Of a stretch of DNA of 51,349 bases, positions 1 to 9,412 are shown one piece after another (position 1 is the stretch's first letter; every line of letters starts with the position of its first letter). A program made the translations under genes and the position numbers. This DNA comes from Desulfuromonadaceae bacterium (lineage in GTDB: Bacteria > Desulfobacterota > Desulfuromonadia > Geobacterales > Pseudopelobacteraceae): positions 1-51,349 of the forward strand of contig JAQTQX010000030.1 of the NCBI GenBank assembly GCA_028712075.1. Reading direction: 5' to 3'. The notes beneath the pieces were generated by a model that was given only the letters and a program-made list of their open reading frames with translations, had not been told where the DNA came from and did not search any database.

Positions 1-39
1 GCACGGGTAGCTGTGTGGGAAAGTAGGTCGCCGCCGGGA
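1..39 (+). rRNA. rrf: 5S ribosomal RNA, 3' end only
   Basis: The first bases match the conserved 3' end of bacterial 5S rRNA (GTGGGAAAGTAGGTCGCCGCC followed by GGG). The rest of the gene, and presumably an rRNA operon, lies left of the window. A strong intrinsic terminator follows directly. The exact 3' end is uncertain by a few bases. Confidence 0.85.
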
Positions 40-50
40 ATAAATCATGA

Positions 51-85
51 ACGCCCCATCACTGAAAATGTGATGGGGCGTTTTT
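51..85 (+). terminator. rRNA operon terminator
   Basis: An 11-bp stem (CGCCCCATCAC with GTGATGGGGCG) closes a 7-base loop and is followed by TTTTT. It lies directly after the 5S rRNA and would end the rRNA transcript. The remaining bases to prmA (86-204) hold no gene and presumably carry its promoter. Confidence 0.9.
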
Positions 86-204
86 ACGTCCAACAATAAA
101 CAACTACGTGAAATATGAACGATAAAAGCTTTTTTCGTTGTCAGATGAACTGCCTTCTGGTACTTATTTAATGCGGCTATCTCTTTAAATTTAAAGGTTT
201 ATAC

Positions 205-1134
205 ATGACTGATACGTGGCTGGAAATTGCGTGTGATGTACCTGAGGAATACTCTGATGTTGTCGCTGATTTTTTAACTCAATTAACCGGTAACGGAGTG
301 TGTGTTGACAATCAGTCTGTAGATGCATTTTCAGTTAGTGAAATACCTGATACAGAGCGTGTTATAGTCAAAGCCTACCTATCCGCTGATGGAGATTCGT
401 CTCACTGTATGGCTGAAGTAGACAGTTTTATCACCGGCCTATCCAATACAAATCCGTCCGCCAGTTTCAATCCACCTCTGATAGTGTCAGTAAATGCAGA
501 GGACTGGAGCACTTCCTGGAAGAAATATTTCACGCCGCTTCGCGTCGGCAAACGGATTCTTATCGTCCCGACCTGGGAAGAAGCTGTATTACTGCCTGAT
601 GATCTGGTAATCCGTATCGATCCCGGGATGGCTTTTGGTACCGGAGGCCACGAAACAACACGTCTTTGTCTTGAAATATTGGAATCCGTAATTGAGCAAG
701 ACCCACTACTGACGTTTCCGTCGCTGCTTGATCTGGGCACCGGTTCCGGGATTCTTGCCATGGCAGCAAACCTGCTGGGTGCTGGGCGGATTCTTGCACT
801 TGATATTGATGCAGATGCGATAGACGTTGCACGTGCAAATATTTCATTGAACGAAATGACCGGCCGCATAGATTGTGGAACTTCGCCGCTTGAGTCACTT
901 ACAGAGAATTTCGATATTATACTCGCCAACATTTTGGCAGAAGAGTTGGTACGCCTTGCTCATGATCTTACAGACCGCCTAATTCATGGTGGTGCGCTGA
1001 TTCTTTCGGGAATATTAGCTGAGAAAGAGAACCTTGTCCGCCAAGGGTTCAATCTTGATGACCTGAGATACTGTGAGACAGTTCACGCTGGGGAGTGGGT
1101 AGCCATGCTGTACCGGAAGGAAGGCGAGCAATGA
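205..1134 (+). CDS. prmA: Ribosomal protein L11 methyltransferase PrmA
   Basis: A 309-residue SAM-dependent methyltransferase that methylates lysines and the N-terminus of ribosomal protein L11 in the cytoplasm. The family signature DPGMAFGTGGHETT starts near residue 139. The SAM-binding motif LDLGTGSGILAMAA starts near 175, and the catalytic-region NILAEEL near 242. Length fits the family. The start follows an AAAGG ribosome-binding site. Its stop overlaps the rsmE start as ATGA, so the two are probably translationally coupled. Confidence 0.95.
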   Translation: MTDTWLEIACDVPEEYSDVVADFLTQLTGNGVCVDNQSVDAFSVSEIPDTERVIVKAYLSADGDSSHCMAEVDSFITGLSNTNPSASFNPPLIVSVNAEDWSTSWKKYFTPLRVGKRILIVPTWEEAVLLPDDLVIRIDPGMAFGTGGHETTRLCLEILESVIEQDPLLTFPSLLDLGTGSGILAMAANLLGAGRILALDIDADAIDVARANISLNEMTGRIDCGTSPLESLTENFDIILANILAEELVRLAHDLTDRLIHGGALILSGILAEKENLVRQGFNLDDLRYCETVHAGEWVAMLYRKEGEQ

Positions 1135-1877
1135 GTGCCCGACGCTTTATGATTACCTCACGTGCCATCCGTGACGGATATGCCTCTTTTGATGGTGAAT
1201 TATTCAATCATATTGTACGGGTGCTGCGTTTAAGCCCCGGCGATGATGTTCAATTGATAGATGAAAACGGTGTGGTTCATTATGGCATTATTGACCAGGT
1301 TGCCAAAGAGTGGGTTGCCGTTAAGATTACCGCGTCTGGTCCAGTTGCTGATAGTATTTCAATTGCTCCACGAATTACTATCTGTCAGGCGCTGCCAAAA
1401 GGAGAAAAAATCAACCTGATCCTGCAAAAGGGGACAGAGCTTGGTGCCCACGATTTCTGGTTGTTTGGTGGACGTCGTTCTGTCGCCAAACTGCGCGATT
1501 CACAACAGGATAGTAAGCTTGAACGCTGGAAGAGGATAACAGCTGAGGCTTCCCGCCAGTGTGGCCGTATCGACATTCCTGATGTTTCGTGGAGACCAAG
1601 TGCCGTGGAAGCTGCAAATGACGCGGGCCATGAACTGCGCCTGATCATGTGGGAAGGAGAGAGGGATCATTCATTGAAAGAATCACTTTCAGTTGGTTCC
1701 CCCCCCTCCTCAGTCATTGTTGCTATTGGCCCGGAGGGGGGCTTTGATCCACTCGAAGTACGCCATTTCTCACAACGTGGCTTTCAACCGGTATCGCTTG
1801 GTACAAGGATACTGAGAACAGAAACAGCAAGTATTGCTATTCTTGCTATTATCCAGTATACATGGGGCGATACTTGA
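1131..1877 (+). CDS. rsmE: 16S rRNA m3U1498 methyltransferase RsmE
   Basis: A 248-residue SPOUT-class enzyme that methylates N3 of U1498 in 16S rRNA. The N-terminal PUA-like part carries HIVRVLRLSPGDDVQL. The C-terminal knotted SAM site shows AIGPEGGFDPLE and SLGTRILRTETA, the hallmarks of the family. The ATG at 1131 overlaps the prmA stop. An in-frame GTG at 1095 would run 12 codons into prmA and lacks the family N-terminus, so it was not used. Confidence 0.95.
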   Translation: MSARRFMITSRAIRDGYASFDGELFNHIVRVLRLSPGDDVQLIDENGVVHYGIIDQVAKEWVAVKITASGPVADSISIAPRITICQALPKGEKINLILQKGTELGAHDFWLFGGRRSVAKLRDSQQDSKLERWKRITAEASRQCGRIDIPDVSWRPSAVEAANDAGHELRLIMWEGERDHSLKESLSVGSPPSSVIVAIGPEGGFDPLEVRHFSQRGFQPVSLGTRILRTETASIAILAIIQYTWGDT

Positions 1878-1901
1878 TTGAAGTCGGGGAAGGAGTTGCC
1901 G

Positions 1902-2489
1902 ATGAAATGTCCAAAGTGCGGATTTAACAGTTTTGAATATTACGACCAGTGCACTAAATGCTCTGCAGACCTGACGGCCTATAAACTGAGTTATTCAATT
2001 ACTCCGCTGGTTCTTCCGCAGGAGGCAAAAGAGGTTTTGGCGTCTACGTTTGGCGCCGCTGAACATGAATCAGATATCAGCAGTGATACTGCAGAAAATC
2101 ATGATGACATGTTCTCCTTTGATCTGCCTGATGAATCGTCTTTTACCGCTGCTGTGACGCATAATGATCCATTCGGTTTTAGTGAACCAACTTCTAAATC
2201 CGCTGATTCTGTGACCATGGACGATGACCCTTTTGCCAATCTTCTTGAATCGACCTCGCAGAGTGGCAACTCCGCCTTTGAGGATGTGCAACCGTCGACT
2301 TCATCTGTCTCTGCCGTAGTAGAGGCTTCACCGTTAGCGACGGAGCCAGGTGACTTTGATCTTGACAGTTTCTCGTGGGGAGATGTTCCCGCTGACGCTC
2401 AATCGGAGGAACGGGCTTCTACGGAGAGTGCTGCAACTGAGGATTTTGATGCGTTGTTTGGCGATACGGACGAGAGCAGTAAAAAATAA
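1902..2489 (+). CDS. Zinc-ribbon protein with acidic low-complexity tail
   Basis: A 195-residue protein of unknown function. The N-terminus MKCPKCGFNSFEYYDQCTKC is a CxxC-x12-CxxC zinc ribbon (Cys3, Cys6, Cys17, Cys20 by position from the start). The rest is Asp/Glu/Ser-rich and probably disordered, with repeated DPF-like and FDLD-like patches. No transmembrane segment is visible. The ATG at 1902 follows GGGGAAGGAG; a TTG 8 codons upstream abuts the rsmE stop and is less likely. It is the last gene before a terminator, in a likely operon with prmA and rsmE. A scaffold or adaptor role would be a guess. Confidence 0.8.
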   Translation: MKCPKCGFNSFEYYDQCTKCSADLTAYKLSYSITPLVLPQEAKEVLASTFGAAEHESDISSDTAENHDDMFSFDLPDESSFTAAVTHNDPFGFSEPTSKSADSVTMDDDPFANLLESTSQSGNSAFEDVQPSTSSVSAVVEASPLATEPGDFDLDSFSWGDVPADAQSEERASTESAATEDFDALFGDTDESSKK

Positions 2490-2512
2490 GACAGGCATCA
2501 ATATTCTCACTG

Positions 2513-2539
2513 AAAGAGCGGGTTTTCCCGCTCTTTTTT
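2513..2539 (+). terminator. Intrinsic terminator after prmA-rsmE operon
   Basis: AAAGAGCGGG, a short TTTT loop and CCCGCTC followed by six Ts form a textbook terminator between the zinc-ribbon gene and mutL. Confidence 0.9.
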
Positions 2540-2564
2540 CGTAGGGCGCCACATCGGAGCTGTC

Positions 2565-4382
2565 ATGTCTCAATGTATACGCATCTTACCGGAAACACTG
2601 ACCAATAAAATTGCCGCAGGTGAAGTTGTCGAGCGTCCGGCATCTGTTATAAAAGAGCTGATAGAAAATTCGCTTGATGCCGGAGCAACTGATGTAGTGG
2701 TTGAAATTACTGCCGGAGGCAGGCGGCGGATTTGCATTATTGATAACGGGAGGGGCATGTCTCGTGAGGACGCTCTACTCTCGCTTGAGCGGCACGCCAC
2801 GAGCAAGATCAGAACAGATTGCGATTTAGATAAGATTACGACACTTGGCTTTCGTGGAGAAGCTCTTCCTTCTATCGCCTCAGTATCACGTTTTACCCTC
2901 GCAACACGGGAAGCTGCTTTTCCAGAAGGTGTTGAAATTATAGTTGAAGGTGGTCGTGTTCGCGATGTAAGAGCGTGTGGCATGCCCCCTGGAACCGCTA
3001 TCAGTGTTGAACATATTTTTTTCAATCTACCTGCGCGCCTCAAATTTTTAAAAAGCGCTGAAACCGAAGCGGGTCATGCCGCCGATGTTATTGCAAGAAT
3101 GGCTGTGTCCCGACCCGACGTGGCATTTTCGTGCGTCAGTGATGAGCGGGAGTTGATAAAACTTCAGCGTAGCGATCTGCAGCACCGTCTGGCTCAGGTT
3201 GTCGGGCGTGATAGTTCTCGATATATGTATTCGGTCAGGAGTGTGACAGACAATGTAACCATTTCGGGGTTCATTTCGGGACCATCCCTTGTCCGTTCCG
3301 GAACACAGGGAATTTATACCTATATCAATGGTCGTTTCATTCGGGATAAAGTTGTGCAGCATGCGGTCATGCAGGCATACCGGGGAGTCATTGACCGTGG
3401 GCGCTATCCGGTACTTGCGCTTTTTATCGAGCTTCCACCGGGAGAAGTTGATGTCAATGTTCATCCTACGAAACACGAAGTGCGGTTCCGCCGCCAAACA
3501 CCCGTTCATGATGCGATTCAGTCAGCGCTCGAAGGCGTGCTGCGCAGCTCTCCCTGGCTGACAAGCCAGCCCCCCGCACAAACCGCGGTCGTTGCCACAG
3601 GACACGCATTGCGCGAACGTATTGCCGCTGCCGCTCAAGCTTCACTGGCTCTTCCACACCGTGCGCGGAACTTCACCGGTTCATTACAAGATGCCGGCCC
3701 GACAGAGATAGTTCCTCATCCAGTGCAGGAATATGCTGCTATTGTTAGTGAGCCCACTCCTCCCTTTCAACAGGAACCGGTTCAGCATGTATCATCAGGC
3801 TTTTTTTCGTCACTTGCACTTATCGGCCAGTTTCATAGTGAATATATTCTGTGCCAGTCTGACACGGACCTGGTGATTATTGACCAGCATGCTGCCAGTG
3901 AGCGGGTTGCGTACCAGCTTCTCAAGGAGCAAAGCATTGCCGGGGGGATAGAGTCGCAGTGCTTGCTGTTCTCAGAAACTGTCGAGCTCTCTTTCAGTGA
4001 AGTGGCTGCTGCTACAAGATTCAGTGCCGACCTTGCGGCAATCGGTTTTGAGCTGGAGCCGTTTGGCGGTACTACGCTTATGGTGTCAGCTGTCCCGCGC
4101 CTGGCAGCCGACAGCGAGCCGCTGCTCCTTCTGCGGGATATTTTGGCGGATCTCGAGCATCTCGGCACAACAGCGGCCTTCTCTGATGTCCTTGAAAATC
4201 TGCTGTCAAGAATCGCCTGCCATGCGGTCATTCGAGGCACCCATGCACTTGAACGGCGGCAGATTCGGGAACTGCTCGAAAGCATGGATCGTACTGATTT
4301 TGCCGCAAGCTGTCCTCATGGCCGTCCGGTGTCGCACACGATTACGCTTGCCGAACTGCAGAAAATATTCAAACGGACATGA
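2565..4382 (+). CDS. mutL: DNA mismatch repair protein MutL
   Basis: A 605-residue mismatch-repair ATPase that links MutS recognition to strand removal. The N-terminal GHKL ATPase shows NKIAAGEVVERPASVIKEL, DNGRGM and GFRGEALPSIASVS. The C-terminal dimerisation/endonuclease region has DQHAASERVAYQ (residues 440-451), ACHAVIRG and CPHGRP. The metal-binding motif of endonuclease-type MutL is DQHA-x2-E-x4-E, and here the last Glu is Gln451. The start follows a GGAG site. The stop overlaps the miaA start (ATGA). Confidence 0.96.
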   Translation: MSQCIRILPETLTNKIAAGEVVERPASVIKELIENSLDAGATDVVVEITAGGRRRICIIDNGRGMSREDALLSLERHATSKIRTDCDLDKITTLGFRGEALPSIASVSRFTLATREAAFPEGVEIIVEGGRVRDVRACGMPPGTAISVEHIFFNLPARLKFLKSAETEAGHAADVIARMAVSRPDVAFSCVSDERELIKLQRSDLQHRLAQVVGRDSSRYMYSVRSVTDNVTISGFISGPSLVRSGTQGIYTYINGRFIRDKVVQHAVMQAYRGVIDRGRYPVLALFIELPPGEVDVNVHPTKHEVRFRRQTPVHDAIQSALEGVLRSSPWLTSQPPAQTAVVATGHALRERIAAAAQASLALPHRARNFTGSLQDAGPTEIVPHPVQEYAAIVSEPTPPFQQEPVQHVSSGFFSSLALIGQFHSEYILCQSDTDLVIIDQHAASERVAYQLLKEQSIAGGIESQCLLFSETVELSFSEVAAATRFSADLAAIGFELEPFGGTTLMVSAVPRLAADSEPLLLLRDILADLEHLGTTAAFSDVLENLLSRIACHAVIRGTHALERRQIRELLESMDRTDFAASCPHGRPVSHTITLAELQKIFKRT

Positions 4383-5308
4383 CCGAGCAATCGCCGGAAA
4401 AAATTATTATCGTATGTGGACCGACCGCTTCCGGAAAAAGTGATCTTGCGGTGTGTCTGGCACAGGTTCTTGGCGGTGAAATCGTTAATGCCGACTCGAT
4501 GCAGATTTATTGCGGACTTGATATCGGCACCGCCAAACCCTCTCCTGAACAACAGGGGGGGATTCGACATCATCTTATAAATAGTATCGCACCTGACCAT
4601 CCTTTTTCGGCCGCAGATTTTGCTGCTGCTGCTGCTGTTGCTATCAACGACATCACCTCGCGTGGAAAACGGGCCATAGTGGCTGGGGGCACCGGATTGT
4701 ATATTCGTGCCCTGGTGAAAGGCTTGGTTGATTCTCCGAGTGGCGATGATAAGCTCCGTCAATCGTTGCAGAACGAGGCCGGTCTGATCGGCAACGAGGG
4801 GATGTGGGAAAAACTACGGCGAGTTGACCCCGAACTCGCGGCAACTCTGCATCCGAATAATCTGGTGCGCATCATCCGAGCTCTTGAGGTGTACCAATTA
4901 ACCGGTATTCCGCTTTCCGATTCTCAGCAGAAACACGCTTTTTCCTTGCAGCGCTATGATACGCTCCAGATCGGTATTGCTGTTGAGCGGCAAAAATTGT
5001 ATCAGCGGATTGACCAGCGGGTAGATCAAATGGTGGCGGCAGGCCTACTGGATGAGGTGCGCGGGTTGTTGACAGCTGGGTTTAACCGTGATCTTAAGGT
5101 AATGCGTTCGATTGGCTACAAGGAGGTGGCTGCGCATATAGACGGAGAACTGACCTTTGAGGATGCCATCAGCCTGATTAAAAGGAATACGCGTCGCTAT
5201 GCCAAGCGGCAACAGACATGGTTCGGTGCTGATTCAGATATATTGTGGTTTGAATATCCTGAGAAGTTTGATACCATAACACAACATGCAATTGATTTTT
5301 TTGAATGA
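4379..5308 (+). CDS. miaA: tRNA dimethylallyltransferase MiaA
   Basis: A 309-residue enzyme that prenylates A37 of tRNAs reading UNN codons, the first step toward ms2i6A. The P-loop GPTASGKSD lies at residues 14-22. NADSMQIYCGLDIGTAKP and VAGGTGLYIRAL are the conserved catalytic and substrate segments. Start and mutL stop overlap by 4 bases. hfq follows 16 bases downstream, the widespread mutL-miaA-hfq order. Confidence 0.96.
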   Translation: MTEQSPEKIIIVCGPTASGKSDLAVCLAQVLGGEIVNADSMQIYCGLDIGTAKPSPEQQGGIRHHLINSIAPDHPFSAADFAAAAAVAINDITSRGKRAIVAGGTGLYIRALVKGLVDSPSGDDKLRQSLQNEAGLIGNEGMWEKLRRVDPELAATLHPNNLVRIIRALEVYQLTGIPLSDSQQKHAFSLQRYDTLQIGIAVERQKLYQRIDQRVDQMVAAGLLDEVRGLLTAGFNRDLKVMRSIGYKEVAAHIDGELTFEDAISLIKRNTRRYAKRQQTWFGADSDILWFEYPEKFDTITQHAIDFFE

Positions 5309-5324
5309 CGGGAGGCGTAACGAT

Positions 5325-5549
5325 ATGTCAAAGGCACCGTTTAATATCCAGGATCAGTATCTCAATCAGGCCCGCAAAGAGCATGTCCGAGTAGCTGTTG
5401 TCATGATGTCGGGTGACAAACTGGAGGGGTTCATTAAGTCATTTGATAATTTTTCTCTACTGCTTGACTCCGGCGGAGATGTTTTGATTTACAAACACGC
5501 AATTTCCACACTCACTTCTGCTGATGGCGCCTTTCGGCTACACCAGTAG
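5325..5549 (+). CDS. hfq: RNA chaperone Hfq
   Basis: A 74-residue Sm-like protein that forms hexamers and pairs small RNAs with mRNAs. The N-terminal PFNIQDQYLNQARKE is the Hfq signature. Sm1 is FDNFSLLLD and Sm2 is IYKHAIST. The ATG at 5325 is preceded by GGGAGG. A longer reading from 5286 inside miaA is not supported. Few residues follow the Sm core, so the C-terminal tail is short. Confidence 0.96.
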   Translation: MSKAPFNIQDQYLNQARKEHVRVAVVMMSGDKLEGFIKSFDNFSLLLDSGGDVLIYKHAISTLTSADGAFRLHQ

Positions 5550-5640
5550 CCAATCTGTACCCCTCTTCGGCACTCTGGCCGGGGGAGGGGTGATCGAATA
5601 TCTCCATGACAATCACAGAACATATTTGCCGGGAGGAGTG

Positions 5641-7029
5641 ATGGCCGGCCTCAGGATTGATGCTGTTGCACCCGGTTCAATTGCCGACCAACTGGACGTG
5701 TCGACGGGTGATCGCCTGCTGGCCGTTAATGGCCGTCCGCTTCGTGATCTGATCGACTACAGCTATTATGCTGCTTCCGAAGAAGATTTGCTTTTGGAAA
5801 TCGAAAAGCCTGACGGGGAGCTGTGGGAGCTTGAGGTCGAGCGTTTTGCGGAAGAACCACTCGGGCTGACGTTTTCTCCACCTGTACCCGCCCAATGTTC
5901 TAACAATTGTGTTTTCTGTTTTGTCCATCAACTCCCCAAAGGGCTGCGCAAAGCGCTCTATGTTAAAGATGAGGATTACCGACTCTCCTTTTTGAACGGT
6001 AATTATGTGACGCTGGCCAACCTGAAAAACTCCGCGCTGAACCGCGTCATTGAACAGCGCCTTTCCCCCTTGTACATTTCGGTACATGCGACCAATCCGG
6101 AGCTGCGCGAGCAGCTGCTCGGCAAAAAGGACATTCCACACATACTGGATCAACTGCAGCAGCTGGCTGCAGCCAACATTGCCATGCACACTCAGGTTGT
6201 GCTCTGCCCCGGCTTGAATGACGGAGCAGAACTGCAACGGACCGTTGCCGATCTGGCATCTCTGTTCCCTGCGGTCCAATCCGTAGCGATTGTACCGCTT
6301 GGACTAACCGCACATCGTACAAAACTTCCGTTCTTGACCGCAGTTGATGCCGACTATGCTGCTGCATTCATAACAGTCTGGCAGTCGGAGGCAGAACAGC
6401 TGCGAAAAAAACTGGGCAAACCATTCCTTTTTCTTGCTGACGAGTTTTACCTGAAGGCAGGTGTGCCGTTTCCTCCGATGAGGAGTTATGGCGATTTTCC
6501 ACAATTTGAAAATGGTGTCGGCATGGTGCCGCTCTTTATTAAAGAAGCGGCCGGAGTGCTGCGGCGTGCCAGACCGCTTTCGCCGGTGCGGGCTACTGTG
6601 GTGACCGGGGGCTCAGCCATCGGGTTTGTCAGGGATTTTGTAATGCAGTTGGCCGCCAGATGCGGCATTGATATTGTGCCGTGTGTGGTGAAAAACCGGC
6701 TGTTTGGGGCATCGGTAACAGTAAGCGGCTTGATAGTCGGCAACGATATTGCGGAGGAACTGGCCGGACAAGATGTTGGCTCATGCCTGCTTGTGCCCGA
6801 TGTCATGCTGAAAGAAGGTGAGAGGGTCTTTCTTGATGATGTGTCGCTGGAAGAGTTGGAACGAAGGCTTGGCTGCCTGGTAATCCCCTTCGATTCCACC
6901 CCCGGGGGGTTTTACCGGACGCTGCGCAGTATTAAAGGGGGAAAAGTGATTAACCCAAAAACTGCAAGGAAAATCAGAGAACAGAGAGAAAACAGAGGCT
7001 TAAAGCTTAATACAAAAAATCCTTTTTAG
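5641..7029 (+). CDS. DUF512-family radical SAM protein with N-terminal PDZ
   Basis: A 462-residue protein of a conserved but poorly understood family. Residues 1-65 resemble a PDZ domain (VAPGSIADQLDVSTGDRLLAVNG). CSNNCVFC supplies a radical SAM CxxxCxxC cluster (Cys86, Cys90, Cys93), followed by FVHQLPKGLRKALYVKDEDY. The C-terminal half matches the DUF512 layout (LFLADEFYLKAG, TGGSAIGF). The ATG at 5641 has a GGAGG site 6 bases upstream. An in-frame ATG at 5524 would overlap the end of hfq and lacks a comparable site. The C-terminal tail is basic. The substrate is unknown. Confidence 0.9.
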   Translation: MAGLRIDAVAPGSIADQLDVSTGDRLLAVNGRPLRDLIDYSYYAASEEDLLLEIEKPDGELWELEVERFAEEPLGLTFSPPVPAQCSNNCVFCFVHQLPKGLRKALYVKDEDYRLSFLNGNYVTLANLKNSALNRVIEQRLSPLYISVHATNPELREQLLGKKDIPHILDQLQQLAAANIAMHTQVVLCPGLNDGAELQRTVADLASLFPAVQSVAIVPLGLTAHRTKLPFLTAVDADYAAAFITVWQSEAEQLRKKLGKPFLFLADEFYLKAGVPFPPMRSYGDFPQFENGVGMVPLFIKEAAGVLRRARPLSPVRATVVTGGSAIGFVRDFVMQLAARCGIDIVPCVVKNRLFGASVTVSGLIVGNDIAEELAGQDVGSCLLVPDVMLKEGERVFLDDVSLEELERRLGCLVIPFDSTPGGFYRTLRSIKGGKVINPKTARKIREQRENRGLKLNTKNPF

Positions 7030-7108
7030 TGAACCATGAAAGTTGTTCTTCTCATGTAACTCTCCGGTTTTACTCCGTCTCTCCGAAATACATGCTTATC
7101 AAGGTTGG

Positions 7109-7609
7109 TTACAGTTCTCCGAAGCTGTCCCGCTCGTCCTCAGAAAACATTCGGTCAACATCCATGATAATCAGAAGTCTCTCGCCATGATTGAACACTC
7201 CGGTGATGAATTCCTGGTCAAATCCACCCGAAAGTGCTGCTGACGGTGGCGGCTGGATTTCACTGCTGTGGATGCGGATGACTTCTGATACTCCATCAAC
7301 GATGAATCCGGTCAGGCTGCCTGCAACATCCATAATGATGATGCGGGTCTGGTTGTTATATTCACATTCCATCAAACCGAACCGTCTGCGCATGGAAATA
7401 ATCGGAATGACCTTGCCGCGCAGATTGATGATCCCCTCAACATGCTGCGGCACGTTGGGCATTTTGGTTATGGTCGGCATACGGATAATTTCGCGCACTC
7501 TGAGGACTTCAACTCCATACTCTTCGTCGGCCAACATAAAGCTGACCAGCTGGATCAGTTCGTCATGCTTTGTACTTTCATCTATTTTTACCAGGGCGTT
7601 TGCTGACAT
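7109..7609 (-). CDS. cheW: Chemotaxis coupling protein CheW
   Basis: A 166-residue CheW that would bridge a chemoreceptor to CheA kinase at the inner face of the membrane. LVSFMLADEEYGVEVLRVREI, NVPQHVEGIINLRGKVIPII and FIVDGVSEVI are classic CheW elements. The ATG at 7609 has an AAAGGAG site; a longer in-frame reading into the receptor gene is spurious. It lies 19 bases after the chemoreceptor stop, so the two form an operon. No cheA or cheY is in the window. Confidence 0.95.
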   Translation of the reverse strand: MSANALVKIDESTKHDELIQLVSFMLADEEYGVEVLRVREIIRMPTITKMPNVPQHVEGIINLRGKVIPIISMRRRFGLMECEYNNQTRIIIMDVAGSLTGFIVDGVSEVIRIHSSEIQPPPSAALSGGFDQEFITGVFNHGERLLIIMDVDRMFSEDERDSFGEL

Positions 7610-7628
7610 GAGAAAGCTCCTTTGCTGT

Positions 7629-9275
7629 TTATAATTTAAACTGCTGCACCAGTCGCTGCAGCTCTTCGGCATTGCTGCGCAATTGCGCAGCGGCGCTGGC
7701 GGATTCCTGGGCGCCATGCGAGGTTTGTTGAACCACTTCGGTGATCTGCTGCATGTTACTGGATATCTCACTCGTCGTTGCGGTCTGTTCCTCAGCGGCG
7801 GTGGCAATCTGGTTGACCTGCATGGCGACATCATTGACCTGTTGCAGAATATCCTGAAGCGCCTGTCCTGATCTGGCCGCTTCTTCAGTTCCCGATTCTA
7901 CCTGCTGGACACCCTGCTCCATGGCGGCAACCGCTCCTTTGGTTTCGTTCTGGATCGCCTTGATCATTTCACCGATTTCGCGGGTGGCACGGGTGGTGCG
8001 TTCAGCAAGAGCCCGGACCTCATCGGCAACAACGGCAAACCCTCGACCCTGCTCTCCGGCCCGGGCGGCTTCGATGGCGGCGTTCAGCGCCAACAGGTTG
8101 GTCTGGTCGGCAATGTCCTCAATCGTGCCGATGATAGCACCGATCTGGTCGGAGCGTTGCCCGAGGCTCTCCACTGTTTTTGCTGATTCCTGAACTTTTT
8201 CAGCTATCTGCCCCATCACAACAACAGTTCTTTCAACAACATGTGCACCGTTCTGCGCAGATTCAGAAGCTCGCTGGGCGCCTTCTGCGGCCAGCTGGCA
8301 ATTTTGGGCTATGTCGCCGGAGGTGGCGGACATTTCTTCACCAGCCGTTGCAACGGTAGAGGCCTGTGCCGCAACTTTTTCCGTGCCGGTAGCTATCTGT
8401 TCGGCGTTTGAATTAAGCTGGTTTGCGGCTGCTGCAACCTGGGTGGAACTATCTGTCACCTTTCGTATTACTTGTGCAAATGAATCCGCCATGGCATCAA
8501 ACGAATTGCCAATAATGCCAAGCTCGTCTGTTGAGGTAAAGCGGAGGCGATGCGAGAGATCACCCTGGGCCATTCCACCACTGACTTTTATCAGTGCAGA
8601 TGTTGCTGCGGAAACAGAGCGGATTATTAATAATCCAAGGATCAGGGAAATGGTAATGGATATGAGGATTGCAACAATTACAAGAGTCAAGGTCTTATGA
8701 TACTGGCTTATCGCAGCTTCATGGAGGCCTTTTGCCAATGTCTTCTCATTTTCATACATTTTTGCAGCAATTTCATTGGTTGCAGTGAAGAGCGGGTTGG
8801 TTTTTGTGATTGTAATTTTAGCAGCCTCTTCAAAATTTCCAGCCAGGATGGCTTCACGGGAAGCAAGCAAACCCTCTTTGACAAACTGTCCTCGTTTTTC
8901 AGCGTACTCATTAGCCATCTTTTTCTCATTCGACCCCATCAGGGAAGAGGCATACTCTTTCCAAATGGTGGTTATTTTCTCAATATTTTTGGGTACCTGA
9001 TCGGTATGAAAGGTCATTGGGTGATCGTGCATGGCAACAATGGTTGGATTCTTTGGATCGTGCTGCAGGGAGAGCAATAACTGAATGCGGTTATCGCGCA
9101 TAAGTCCCATAATTTCAGAAATATTGCTAACTCTGCGTAAATTCACTTTATACAGAGTTTCAATATCTCTATCGGCGTTTTTCATTCCATAAAGGCCAAG
9201 CGCCCCGGCAATAATTACTGAAATACAACCAACCAACATGATAATCATGATTTTTATCTTGATACTCAGGTTCAT
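7629..9275 (-). CDS. Methyl-accepting chemotaxis protein
   Basis: A 548-residue membrane chemoreceptor. Transmembrane segment 1 is at about residues 8-30. A periplasmic, mainly helical four-helix-bundle-type sensor region follows to about 195, then transmembrane segment 2 (about 196-218) and a HAMP domain. The signalling hairpin tip [20 protein letters not shown] lies near residues 385-405. Ala/Glu/Gln-rich heptads on both sides are probable methylation regions. No CheR-tethering pentapeptide is visible at the C-terminus ([10 protein letters not shown]). The ligand cannot be told from sequence. It is co-transcribed with cheW. Confidence 0.95.
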   Translation of the reverse strand: MNLSIKIKIMIIMLVGCISVIIAGALGLYGMKNADRDIETLYKVNLRRVSNISEIMGLMRDNRIQLLLSLQHDPKNPTIVAMHDHPMTFHTDQVPKNIEKITTIWKEYASSLMGSNEKKMANEYAEKRGQFVKEGLLASREAILAGNFEEAAKITITKTNPLFTATNEIAAKMYENEKTLAKGLHEAAISQYHKTLTLVIVAILISITISLILGLLIIRSVSAATSALIKVSGGMAQGDLSHRLRFTSTDELGIIGNSFDAMADSFAQVIRKVTDSSTQVAAAANQLNSNAEQIATGTEKVAAQASTVATAGEEMSATSGDIAQNCQLAAEGAQRASESAQNGAHVVERTVVVMGQIAEKVQESAKTVESLGQRSDQIGAIIGTIEDIADQTNLLALNAAIEAARAGEQGRGFAVVADEVRALAERTTRATREIGEMIKAIQNETKGAVAAMEQGVQQVESGTEEAARSGQALQDILQQVNDVAMQVNQIATAAEEQTATTSEISSNMQQITEVVQQTSHGAQESASAAAQLRSNAEELQRLVQQFKL

Positions 9276-9322
9276 TGAGATCTCTCCATGTATTAGGTGT
9301 TTAGACGGATTCTTGTCAGGTC

Positions 9323-9350
9323 CTTATAGTAGGAATTAACCGCTTGTCAA
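9323..9350 (-). promoter_or_regulatory. Sigma-70-type promoter of the chemoreceptor-cheW operon
   Basis: On the minus strand, TTGACA, a 16-base spacer and TATAAG lie about 50 bases upstream of the receptor ATG. A 6-bp inverted repeat (AACCGC/GCGGTT) straddles the -35 box and could be an operator, which is only a suggestion. Confidence 0.65.
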
Positions 9351-9372
9351 GGCGGTTCACAAGAATAGATGT

Positions 9373-9403
9373 AAAAATGGGGATTCCATAATGAAATCCC
9401 CCT
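9373..9403 (-). terminator. Intrinsic terminator after the TPR gene
   Basis: On the minus strand a GGGGATTTC/GAATCCCC hairpin is followed by ATTTTTAC, 10 bases beyond the stop of the gene at 9413. It separates that operon from the chemoreceptor promoter. Confidence 0.75.
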
Positions 9404-9412
9404 TGAAGTGGT

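Noticed and set aside
5524..5640. Extended N-terminus of the DUF512 protein starting inside hfq
   Set aside because: The ATG at 5641 has a strong ribosome-binding site and begins the PDZ domain; the extra 39 residues match nothing.
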